DNA of 22,523 nt. Origin: Candidatus Moranbacteria bacterium UBA4824. Lineage in GTDB: Bacteria > Patescibacteriota > Minisyncoccia > Moranbacterales > UBA2206. Position numbers and translations under genes: made by a program. The notes under the pieces were generated by a model that searched no databases, was not told the origin of the DNA, and saw nothing but the letters and a program-made list of their open reading frames with translations. Below, piece after piece: positions 13,622 to 20,349 of the stretch (position 1 is its first letter; each line of letters begins with the position of its first letter). The DNA is taken from assembly GCA_002400405.1 (NCBI GenBank), contig DHFM01000065.1, positions 1 through 22,523 on the forward strand, given 5' to 3'.

Positions 13622-14410
13622 ATGAAAATTTCCATCATCACTCCCAGTTTTAATCAAGCGCAATTCATTGAACGGACAATTCAAAGTGTGTTGGCACAAA
13701 ATTATCCCAATTTGGAATATATTGTGATTGATGGCGGATCAACTGATGGCACAGTGGAAATTTTAAAAAAATATGCTGATCGCATCATTTGGAAATCGGA
13801 AAAAGACCGCGGACAATCCGATGCGATAAACAAAGGTTTAAAATTAGCCACTGGTGACATTGTCGCCTATCTTAATTCTGATGATACTTATGAACCGAAA
13901 ACTCTGCAAAAAGTAGCCGATTATTTTTCAAATCCGCCAGCTGGCGGACAAACTGCTAAATGGGCATACGGAAAATGCAAAATAATCGATGAGACTGATC
14001 AAGAAATTAGAAAACCTATCACTTGGTACAAAAATTTTCTGTTAAAAAAATATAGCTATTCTAAACTATTAAGCGAAAACTTCATCTCCCAGCCTGCCGT
14101 CTTCTGGAAGCGCGAAATTCATTCTGAGCTGGGTTTTTTCAACGAAAACGAGCACTTTTGCATGGATTATGAATTTTGGCTCAAAATTGGACAAAGATAT
14201 CCCGCGGGAGTAATCAATGACTATCTCGCAAATTTCCGCTATTATTCAAACAGTAAGTCTGGTAGTGTCAACAAAAAACAATTTCGAGATGAACTCAGAT
14301 TGGCCAGAAAATTCGGCGCTAATCATCCCCTCTCAATTTTTTTGCATAAAATTAATTATTATAAAATAACAGGGATTTATTGGTTTTTGAATCTTTTAAA
14401 AAACAATTGA
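13622..14410 (+). CDS. GT2 glycosyltransferase (WcaA-like), with an inserted palindrome
   Basis: The 262-residue GT-A enzyme has SIITPSFNQAQFIERTIQSV, VIDGGSTDGT (36-45), KDRGQSDAINKGL, the metal-binding YLNSDD (83-88) and SQPAVFW, then MDYEFWLKIG. Such enzymes add sugars to lipid-linked or surface glycans from nucleotide donors. It is a paralog of the product of 21498-22289. Residues 105-109 (PPAGG) are encoded by a perfect 16-bp palindrome absent from that paralog. Its last ~140 bp occur again at 20199-20338 (about 98% identical), and a shorter part at 17237-17290. The repeated C-terminal region encodes HPLSIFLHKINYYKITGIYW. The ATG is 8 nt from the GxxExxY cassette end, and no Shine-Dalgarno site is visible. 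Confidence 0.88.
   Translation: MKISIITPSFNQAQFIERTIQSVLAQNYPNLEYIVIDGGSTDGTVEILKKYADRIIWKSEKDRGQSDAINKGLKLATGDIVAYLNSDDTYEPKTLQKVADYFSNPPAGGQTAKWAYGKCKIIDETDQEIRKPITWYKNFLLKKYSYSKLLSENFISQPAVFWKREIHSELGFFNENEHFCMDYEFWLKIGQRYPAGVINDYLANFRYYSNSKSGSVNKKQFRDELRLARKFGANHPLSIFLHKINYYKITGIYWFLNLLKNN
13933..13948. repeat. 16-bp perfect palindrome inside a GT2 gene
   Basis: TCCGCCAGCTGGCGGA is self-complementary over 16 bp and GC-rich in an AT-rich gene. It encodes PPAGG plus flanking residues at the border between YFSN and KWAYG. The paralog at 21498-22289 has only NNPKI there, so this looks like a short in-frame insertion. Confidence 0.75.
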
Positions 14411-14447
14411 GTATTTTAAAAGTATAAAAAATAAATAGCCAAATTAT

Positions 14448-15575
14448 ATGAAATTATCAATCGTTATTCCAATTTATAATGAGGAAAAAACCTTAGAAGA
14501 TATTATCTCCGCCGTGAGTGGCGCAGACACATCAGGACTTGAAAAACAAATTATTCTTGTGGATGATTGTAGTCATGATAAATCGCGGGAAATTTTGAAA
14601 AAATATGAAAAAATTCATACAGTCATTTATCATAAAAAAAATCAAGGCAAGGGTGGCGCGCTTCAAACTGGATTCAAAAATGCTACGGGAGACATTGTTA
14701 TTATTCAGGATGCTGATTTGGAATATGATCCGAATGAATATCCAAAACTATTAAAACCAATTTTGGATAATAAGGCGGATGTGGTTTTCGGTTCTCGTTT
14801 TGTTGGCGGACAAGCTCATCGGGTGCTTTATTTCTGGCACACTATGATGAATAAATTCTTGACATTCCTTTCTAATTCTTTTTCCGATTTGAATTTAACT
14901 GATATGGAAACTTGCTATAAGGTTTTTCGCAAAAGTATTTTGGATAAAATTAATATTGAAGAAAAACGTTTTGGTTTTGAACCAGAGATTACCGCCAAAA
15001 TCGGAGAACTTTCTCGCACGCAAAATGTTAGAGTTTATGAAGTTGGTATTTCATATTACGGAAGAACTTATGACGAAGGCAAGAAAATTGGATGGAAAGA
15101 CGGAATGCGAGCATTGTGGTGTATTTTCAAATACAATACCTCTTCTTTTGCTCACTTGGTAAAATATGGGCTAAATGGAATTTTGGTGGCCTTATCACAA
15201 ATTATAGCAATTTTTATTTTAGTGAATTATTTTAATTTTAGCACTTTCAAACTTCAAGAAGTCGCTAATTTTATCAGTATTGAAATTAGTGTTTTAGTTG
15301 GGCTTTTTTTGCATTCTTATATTACTTGGCGATATAAATACGAAACAACGAGAAATTTTTTGAAAATTTTTATTTTTTTTCATTTAGTAACGGGGATTTC
15401 TTTTTTAGCTAGAATTATACTTTTCCCCATTCTTGCTTCTATTGGGATTGATTATATGACCAATACAATTCTTGGTGTACTGTTGGCAATTGTGCTTAAT
15501 TTTCTAGGTTATGATAAGTTGGTTTTTAAAAATAAGCTAGAAGAAATAATTTATAAAAAGAAACAACAAAAATGA
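14448..15575 (+). CDS. GT2 glycosyltransferase fused to a GtrA-like membrane domain
   Basis: The 375-residue protein has a GT-A domain (about 1-235) with SIVIPIYNEEKTLED, LVDDCSHDKS (D39/D40), QGKGGALQTGF, IQDADLEYDP (D88, D90) and VFGSRF, followed by MTCYK-like DMETCYKVF. Residues about 238-370 form four helices of the GtrA family (VKYGLNGILVALSQ, SVLVGLFLHSYITWRY, LGVLLAIVLNFLGYDKLVF). The GT2 part probably charges polyprenyl phosphate with a sugar and the GtrA part probably flips it. The gene ends TGA, and its last 4 nt overlap the ATG of the next gene, so the two are probably translationally coupled. It opens the first module bounded by copies of the GT2 tail. Confidence 0.9.
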   Translation: MKLSIVIPIYNEEKTLEDIISAVSGADTSGLEKQIILVDDCSHDKSREILKKYEKIHTVIYHKKNQGKGGALQTGFKNATGDIVIIQDADLEYDPNEYPKLLKPILDNKADVVFGSRFVGGQAHRVLYFWHTMMNKFLTFLSNSFSDLNLTDMETCYKVFRKSILDKINIEEKRFGFEPEITAKIGELSRTQNVRVYEVGISYYGRTYDEGKKIGWKDGMRALWCIFKYNTSSFAHLVKYGLNGILVALSQIIAIFILVNYFNFSTFKLQEVANFISIEISVLVGLFLHSYITWRYKYETTRNFLKIFIFFHLVTGISFLARIILFPILASIGIDYMTNTILGVLLAIVLNFLGYDKLVFKNKLEEIIYKKKQQK

Positions 15576-17215
15576 TCCAGATATTTGTAATATTTTCGTT
15601 TTTTATTTGGGCAATTTCTCTTATTGGAATTGGAAGTTTTGTATGGTTTTTTATTGGAAAATATTTCAAATATCTTGAAATAAATAATGAAATTAAACTA
15701 CTATACTTTGCTATATTTGGACTAATTTTGCTTTCCGTGATTGGAACTGTTTTTAATTTTTTCATTCCACTCAGTCAAATATTTTCAAGCACTATTCTCT
15801 TTTCTGGTATAATTTTATTTTATATTCGCAGACACGATATTATAACTTTCAATAATAACCTTGATATATTAATTCTGATCATTCTTTCTTTTTTTTGCGG
15901 AATGTTTTCATTGATGAATTTGGCCAACTATGACACAGGATTATATCATCTCCAAGCGATTAATTGGATAACTAGCAATGCCTTGCCTTTTGGCCTAGCC
16001 AATCTACACGGTCGTTTTGGCTTTAACTCAAGTTGGTTTATTGACGCTTCAATTATTTATCCACTAAGAACAATAACCGGTTCGCCATTTTTTATTATAA
16101 ATACATTACTTTATTTTTTTTATGGAACTTTTATTTTCTTAACTCTTTCGAAGATGTTACGAAAAGCGAAATTTAGCTTTTCTAATTTTTTTATACTATC
16201 AACTTTTCTACCTTGGTCATATCTTCTGAAAAATTTTTCCACCTCTCCTTCACCCGACACTCCAACTATGCTTCTTACATTTTTTATTACCTTCTTAATC
16301 ATTAAAGGTTTTGAAAATAAAAAAAATGATTACTTATTCATGGCATTAATTATTTCTTTTTTTGCACTCACAATAAAGCTATCAGCCATCCCCTACTTTT
16401 TTGGAATCTTATTTATTTTAATTTTTATTTTTAAAAGGTCAGCCTATTTTAATTATTTAATAACTAGCTTAGTTTTATTTATTATAGGAATTCCTTATTT
16501 AATAAAAGGAATTGTATCTTCAGGTTGTATTGCCTATCCATCAGCTTCTAGTTGTTTTAATTTTAAGTGGAGCGTCCCTCTTGAATCAGTAATAATTGAA
16601 GCAAACTGGGTTAAAAGTTGGGCAAGAAAACCAGAGGTTGATTGGCATAAAGTTTTAGGAAACTGGAATTGGCTAGCATCATGGTCGGAAAGAAATCTAA
16701 TATTTCTAGAAATATGGATTGGGTTAATTATTTTTGGAATAATCTTAATTATAATCTGCTTTATCCTAAAAAAGAAAAGAGATTTTTTTGCTTTTTTATG
16801 TGCCTTTTCTTTAGTTTTAGTTGGTTGTATTTTTTGGTTTCTTGCGGCTCCAGACCCACGATTCGGCTATGGTTATCTTTTTTCCTTATTGGGAATATTA
16901 TTAAGTTATGGAATCTATAATTTATTTATTAATTTAAAATCAAGTGTTTTTTTATTAAAAATAACTTTAATTGTTTTTTTCTTTTTATTATTTTTTCAAA
17001 ATAATCTATCTTTAAAGCAAATCTTAAACACGAAAAAAATTAAAACTGTAAATTACACTACAAATACAACACTGGAATTAAAAACTATCTATTCACCAAA
17101 AAAGGGCGACCAATGTTTTGACGCGCCACTCCCTTGTGCAAATATTTTTAATGAAAATTTAAAAATTATTTTTGATAAAAATAATACTCTAAAAATGTTT
17201 TGGTATGAAAAATAA
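15572..17215 (+). CDS. Large multi-spanning membrane protein, LIC_10190/GT-C-like
   Basis: The 547-residue protein has about 12 hydrophobic segments and a first large outer loop, NYDTGLYHLQAINWI (119-133), then NLHGRFGFNSSWF (144-156). These features match what I recall of the LIC_10190 membrane family, which looks like GT-C glycosyltransferases with an acidic residue (D121) in the first loop. A C-terminal soluble tail of about 50 residues has paired cysteines (GDQCFDAPLPC). It starts within the stop codon of the GT2-GtrA gene (ATGA overlap), so it probably uses the lipid-linked sugar made by that protein. No biochemical role is proven for the family. It is more AT-rich than its neighbours. 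Confidence 0.75.
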   Translation: MIQIFVIFSFFIWAISLIGIGSFVWFFIGKYFKYLEINNEIKLLYFAIFGLILLSVIGTVFNFFIPLSQIFSSTILFSGIILFYIRRHDIITFNNNLDILILIILSFFCGMFSLMNLANYDTGLYHLQAINWITSNALPFGLANLHGRFGFNSSWFIDASIIYPLRTITGSPFFIINTLLYFFYGTFIFLTLSKMLRKAKFSFSNFFILSTFLPWSYLLKNFSTSPSPDTPTMLLTFFITFLIIKGFENKKNDYLFMALIISFFALTIKLSAIPYFFGILFILIFIFKRSAYFNYLITSLVLFIIGIPYLIKGIVSSGCIAYPSASSCFNFKWSVPLESVIIEANWVKSWARKPEVDWHKVLGNWNWLASWSERNLIFLEIWIGLIIFGIILIIICFILKKKRDFFAFLCAFSLVLVGCIFWFLAAPDPRFGYGYLFSLLGILLSYGIYNLFINLKSSVFLLKITLIVFFFLLFFQNNLSLKQILNTKKIKTVNYTTNTTLELKTIYSPKKGDQCFDAPLPCANIFNENLKIIFDKNNTLKMFWYEK

Positions 17216-17236
17216 AATAAAAATTTCCATTTTAAA

Positions 17237-17311
17237 CCCCTCTCAATCTTTTTGCATAAAATTAATTATTATAAAATAACAGGGATTTATCGAGTTTTAA
17301 ATTTATTCTAA
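17237..17311 (+). pseudogene. Remnant of a GT2 3' end (tail copy 2)
   Basis: 54 bp (17237-17290) match the 3' end of the GT2 gene at 13622-14410 with one mismatch. The frame then continues with weaker similarity to a TAA at 17309-17311, reading PLSIFLHKINYYKITGIYRVLNLF. Just before it, 17217-17230 resembles the first bases of the same gene (AAAATTTCCAT), so this may be a GT2 gene with nearly everything between deleted. It lies between the membrane protein gene and the ATPase promoter. Confidence 0.75.
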
Positions 17312-17322
17312 AATATGCAATA

Positions 17323-17351
17323 TTGACTTTTTGGAATGTTTAAGGTACACT
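17323..17351 (+). promoter_or_regulatory. Sigma-70-type promoter of the DUF4143 ATPase gene
   Basis: TTGACT (17323-17328) and TACACT (17346-17351) are separated by 17 nt. Transcription would start near 17358 with a leader of about 29 nt. AAGG sits only 1 nt before the ATG, too close for a standard ribosome-binding site. Confidence 0.6.
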
Positions 17352-17357
17352 TTAAAC
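17338..17357. promoter_or_regulatory. Candidate operator over the ATPase -10 element
   Basis: GTTTAAGGTACACTTTAAAC is an imperfect 20-bp palindrome centred on the -10 box. Its half TTTAAGGTA recurs at 17379-17387 across the start codon, 40 bp away or about four helical turns. This arrangement suits repression by a dimeric regulator; the regulator is unknown. Confidence 0.4.
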
Positions 17358-17386
17358 TAATCATATAAATTACTAATCTTTAAGGT

Positions 17387-18646
17387 ATGGATGAAATATT
17401 GAAAAAAGTAGAAAAATATAATTATTGGCAAAAACAACCCATAAAAACAGGGTTTTTTAGGGAATACTATTTATTAAAAATAAAAAAATATACCCAAAAT
17501 TCTTTAGTTAAGGTTTTGCTTGGTCAACGTCGAACTGGAAAAAGTTATGTCTTGCGACAACTAATAGATACCCTAATAAAGCAAGGTATAAATCCAAAAA
17601 ATACTTTCTATTTCAATAAAGAATTGATTGAATTTGATGATGTGAAAAATCATAAACAACTTTTTGATCTTATCGCCTTATATAAGAAAAAACTAAATGT
17701 CAAAGGGAAAGTTTATTTATTTTTAGATGAAATTCAAGAAATAAAACAATGGGAAAAAACAGTAAATTCTCTTTCTCAAAATCATAAAGAAGAATATGAG
17801 ATTTTTATCACGGGCTCCAATTCAAAAATGCTTTCTTCTGAACTAGCCACACATCTAAGCGGACGCTATGTGGCTTTTGAAATTTTTCCTTTTTCTTTCA
17901 AGGAATTTATATCTTCAAGAAATCTGCCAAAGAACAAAGAAAGTTTTTTGACTTATATGAAAACCGGCGGATTGCCAGAACTTCTCAATTTGTCAGATGA
18001 AGAAACTAAAATCCATTATATATCTTCATTAAAAGACACTGTGATGCTAAGAGATATAGTAGATCGATATAATATTAAAGATGTTCAATTATTGGACGAC
18101 ACTTTCAAATTTATCATAGATAATATCGGCAGTTTATTTTCAATAAACGCCATCGTGAATTATCTTGAAAGCCACAAGATAAAAACCAACCATGAAACTA
18201 TTTCCAACTATGTCCGCCATCTCACGCAAGCTTTCTTAACTCATTGTGTAGAGCGTTATGATATTAAGGGTAAAGAAATATTTTCCACCGGCAAAAAATA
18301 TTATCTAAATGATTTGGCGTTTAAAAATTACCTTTCTTCCGATTTTAATTACGGACTAGGAAAACAACTCGAAAATATAATTTATCTTCACTATAAAAGA
18401 TTGGGTTATTCAATTCATATCGGTTCAATTCTTGGAGAAGAAGTTGATTTTGTTTTGGAAAAAGAAGGTATAAAAAAATATATTCAAGTCGCCTATCTGC
18501 TTTTGAACAAAAAAACAGTCGACCGAGAATTTAGAAGCTTGGAAAAAATCAATGATTCATTTGAAAAAACAGTAATCAGCTTGGATGATACTCCGCTTGG
18601 AAATAAAAATGGCATAAATCATATTTGCGCTTGGGAATTGGAATAA
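17387..18646 (+). CDS. AAA_14 / DUF4143 ATPase
   Basis: The 419-residue cytosolic ATPase has Walker A GQRRTGKS (46-53), Walker B VYLFLDEIQEI (109-119, D114/E115), the sensor-type ITGSNSKML (141-149) and an SGR (158-160) typical of this family. The C-terminal DUF4143 region (about 205-400) ends in a PD-(D/E)XK-like strand pair, GEEVDFVLE and YIQVAYLL; the second lacks the usual E-x-K (Q and A instead). The family is widespread in archaea and CPR bacteria and its function is unknown. It has its own promoter and palindromic operator-like site. It is convergent with the AbiE pair, 16 nt between stops, and both lie in one module bounded by GT2 tail copies. A defence or addiction role is inference. 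Confidence 0.88.
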   Translation: MDEILKKVEKYNYWQKQPIKTGFFREYYLLKIKKYTQNSLVKVLLGQRRTGKSYVLRQLIDTLIKQGINPKNTFYFNKELIEFDDVKNHKQLFDLIALYKKKLNVKGKVYLFLDEIQEIKQWEKTVNSLSQNHKEEYEIFITGSNSKMLSSELATHLSGRYVAFEIFPFSFKEFISSRNLPKNKESFLTYMKTGGLPELLNLSDEETKIHYISSLKDTVMLRDIVDRYNIKDVQLLDDTFKFIIDNIGSLFSINAIVNYLESHKIKTNHETISNYVRHLTQAFLTHCVERYDIKGKEIFSTGKKYYLNDLAFKNYLSSDFNYGLGKQLENIIYLHYKRLGYSIHIGSILGEEVDFVLEKEGIKKYIQVAYLLLNKKTVDREFRSLEKINDSFEKTVISLDDTPLGNKNGINHICAWELE

Positions 18647-18661
18647 AAATTCGCTTTTATT
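18642..18661. terminator. Possible bidirectional terminator between convergent genes
   Basis: AATAAAA (18642-18648), a 6-nt loop ATTCGC and TTTTATT (18655-18661) can form a 7-bp stem next to a T-run on the plus strand. It overlaps the ATPase stop codon and lies just before the stop of the AbiEii gene. The stem has only A-T pairs, so it is weak. Confidence 0.35.
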
Positions 18662-18662
18662 T

Positions 18663-19436
18663 TTAATTTATACTATCTAGCCATAAATTGAATTTTTCAA
18701 TCTGGATGATTTTTTTTGAATCAATTAGAAATGGCTTCACATCTTGTGCAAGTGCTTGCAACTCTTTCTCAGAAAAAAGATTTTTCATTTTAGCTATCAA
18801 ATCTTTTTTGTTGGAAATGTTAATAGTATGATTTAAGTACGCATAGTCTGGCTCTGTGAGAGAAAAAAGATAAACAATATCATAGATGTCCCGTCCTTTG
18901 CTTCTTTGACGATGAAACAAGGCGTCAATTTTTTGCGCTAGTATCAATTCTTGCGAATAAACTCTAATTTCTGAAAAAATATCCGCTTTTGAAATGATGC
19001 GCGTATTTATTTTGCCAAGCTTCTTTGTTTGAAAACTATCCAATCTAATCATTATTTTTTCATTTTTGAGTGCTGATAGTTTATTACTAAATAATATCTG
19101 TGGGAATTTCAAATAGCAATGATAAACATTTTGAAAAGTATTGCGAAATTCAACACTTAGTCCGTCTTTTTCTAATTCTTTTTTTATATGCAAAGTTAAG
19201 TTGGAAAAATCATCTTGACTTAGTGTGTTATTGTCCAAATCCAAGTCTTCAGAAAAACGATCACTGCCATAAGCAATTCTAATCGCTGTTCCACCCATAA
19301 AAACCAAATCCGCACCATATTGAGATGCAAAAATGATATCAAGAATTTTATATTGCAAATATTCCTTCAAAACTAATTGAGGTAAATAATTTTCTCTGTC
19401 GGAATAATGTTTCTTAATTTCATCAAATGATAGCAT
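18663..19436 (-). CDS. abiEii: AbiEii/AbiGii-family nucleotidyltransferase toxin
   Basis: The 257-residue protein has the family signature GGTAIRIAYGSDRFSEDLDLD: the nucleotidyltransferase GGT (48-50), RFSEDLDL with D64 and D66 as the metal-binding pair, and the downstream block LAQKIDALFHRQRSKGRDIYDIVYL with conserved Lys and RD..D. AbiEii proteins are toxins of type IV toxin-antitoxin systems that provide phage abortive infection in studied hosts. They bind GTP, and some relatives (MenT) add nucleotides to tRNA. All key residues are intact. The start overlaps the AbiEi stop by 14 nt, so the pair is translated together. A free-standing nucleotidyltransferase role in another process is possible but less likely with this partner. 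Confidence 0.88.
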   Translation of the reverse strand: MLSFDEIKKHYSDRENYLPQLVLKEYLQYKILDIIFASQYGADLVFMGGTAIRIAYGSDRFSEDLDLDNNTLSQDDFSNLTLHIKKELEKDGLSVEFRNTFQNVYHCYLKFPQILFSNKLSALKNEKIMIRLDSFQTKKLGKINTRIISKADIFSEIRVYSQELILAQKIDALFHRQRSKGRDIYDIVYLFSLTEPDYAYLNHTINISNKKDLIAKMKNLFSEKELQALAQDVKPFLIDSKKIIQIEKFNLWLDSIN

Positions 19437-20028
19437 TGAGGTAACTTAGGAAATTATCCAATCTTTTTTTTGTTTGAGGTGCTCTCACAAGAGAAATGAA
19501 TTCTTTCATTCTGCTTAGTTTTATTTTTTCTATATTTAGACGCAAAGATTTAAAATCGTCAACATCGCGCAAATCTTTGCGAAAATAAACCAAATCAAAA
19601 AGTGCTTTTTCTTTTTCTGCAATCCGCACGAAACGATTTTTTTGCGCTTGACTTTCCATCAAAACAAAACCGCAAAATAATTTCGAAGTTATTTTGTGAT
19701 AATAGAAATTTCCAAAGTCGTTGCTGAGTATTTCGTTTCTATTGTTGGAAACAGCAGTAATTGAAGGAGTTATTTCTGGAATTATTTGATAATATGATAG
19801 GGCAAATTCTAAAGATATGTAAGAATCGTTTATTTCATTGGAAAGTAGTAGTAGGTCTATTTTTGTGTCATTCATAATATACATTCCCTTTTTGATAGAG
19901 GAAATATATTTTTTATTTTTCCACGAGGATAATTGTGATTGATTTATGCTTCCAAAAGCATTCCGTATGTCTTGGGAAGTTATTATGTTAAAATCAATGA
20001 ATTTTTGCTTAAAATCTAGAAATCTCAT
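19423..20028 (-). CDS. abiEi: AbiEi-type antitoxin / transcriptional repressor
   Basis: The 201-residue protein has an N-terminal winged helix of the AbiEi type (about 1-52: ITSQDIRNAFG...SQLSSWKNKKYISSIKKGMYIM), followed by a larger C-terminal domain (SYISLEFALSYYQIIPE, FGNFYYHKI, AEKEKALFDLVYF) typical of these antitoxins. Characterised AbiEi proteins neutralise AbiEii without direct binding and repress their own promoter by binding inverted repeats. Here a consensus promoter with an inverted repeat inside it lies just upstream, consistent with self-repression. The gene overlaps abiEii by 14 nt. No Shine-Dalgarno site is visible before the ATG. Confidence 0.82.
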   Translation of the reverse strand: MRFLDFKQKFIDFNIITSQDIRNAFGSINQSQLSSWKNKKYISSIKKGMYIMNDTKIDLLLLSNEINDSYISLEFALSYYQIIPEITPSITAVSNNRNEILSNDFGNFYYHKITSKLFCGFVLMESQAQKNRFVRIAEKEKALFDLVYFRKDLRDVDDFKSLRLNIEKIKLSRMKEFISLVRAPQTKKRLDNFLSYLNAII

Positions 20029-20070
20029 AACGAAATATGCTATTTTTTTATAATAATCTGCACTGAGCTA

Positions 20071-20098
20071 ATTATAACATTGACCTATAATTTGTCAA
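20071..20098 (-). promoter_or_regulatory. Consensus promoter of the AbiE pair
   Basis: Read on the minus strand, TTGACA (20093-20098) and TATAAT (20071-20076) are both perfect consensus boxes separated by 16 nt. The expected start site is near 20064, 36 nt before the ATG. Such a strong promoter usually needs a repressor. Confidence 0.75.
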
Positions 20099-20099
20099 T
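20079..20099. promoter_or_regulatory. Inverted-repeat operator candidate for AbiEi
   Basis: ATTGAC (20079-20084) and GTCAAT (20094-20099) are perfect inverted repeats separated by 9 nt. They lie between and over the -35 and -10 boxes of the AbiE promoter. The position fits known AbiEi self-repression. Confidence 0.6.
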
Positions 20100-20195
20100 T
20101 ATGGTTAGTCCCGATACCCAAAATAGTGCTTTTTCTAGGTATTTATAGTACAACTGCTAGTTTGCCATTTGATTTTAGCTTTGCTATTATGAAAT

Positions 20196-20342
20196 AGCAG
20201 TGTCAACAAAAAACAATTTCAAGATGAACTCAGATTGGCCAAAAAATTCGGCGCTAGTCATCCCCTCTCAATTTTTTTGCATAAAATTAATTATTATAAA
20301 ATAACAGGGATTTATTGGTTTTTGAATCTTTTAAAAAAATAA
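20196..20342 (+). pseudogene. Remnant of a GT2 3' end (tail copy 3)
   Basis: About 140 bp (20199-20338) match 14264-14403, the 3' end of the GT2 gene at 13622-14410, with three substitutions. The frame reads SVNKKQFQDELRLAKKFGAS onward and ends in a TAA at 20340-20342. Upstream it is closed by a TGA at 20190-20192, so no start or catalytic part remains. It lies 8 nt before the GT4 gene, so this gene probably once followed a full GT2 gene. Confidence 0.88.
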
Positions 20343-20349
20343 CCCAGCA

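Larger units (their letters stand above)
20029..20349. other. Gene-free junction region between the AbiE pair and the GT4 gene
   Basis: This 321-bp stretch holds the AbiE promoter and operator (20071-20099), about 80 bp with no recognised content (20100-20182), a short hairpin GCTATT/AATAGC (20183-20198), and then the duplicated GT2 tail (20199-20342). The homologous segment begins directly at the hairpin. No intact gene was found. Confidence 0.7.

Noticed and set aside
20101..20148. Short plus-strand ORF starting ATGGTTAGTCCC
   Set aside because: It has only 15 codons, no ribosome-binding site and no similarity to anything recognised; it sits in a recombination junction.
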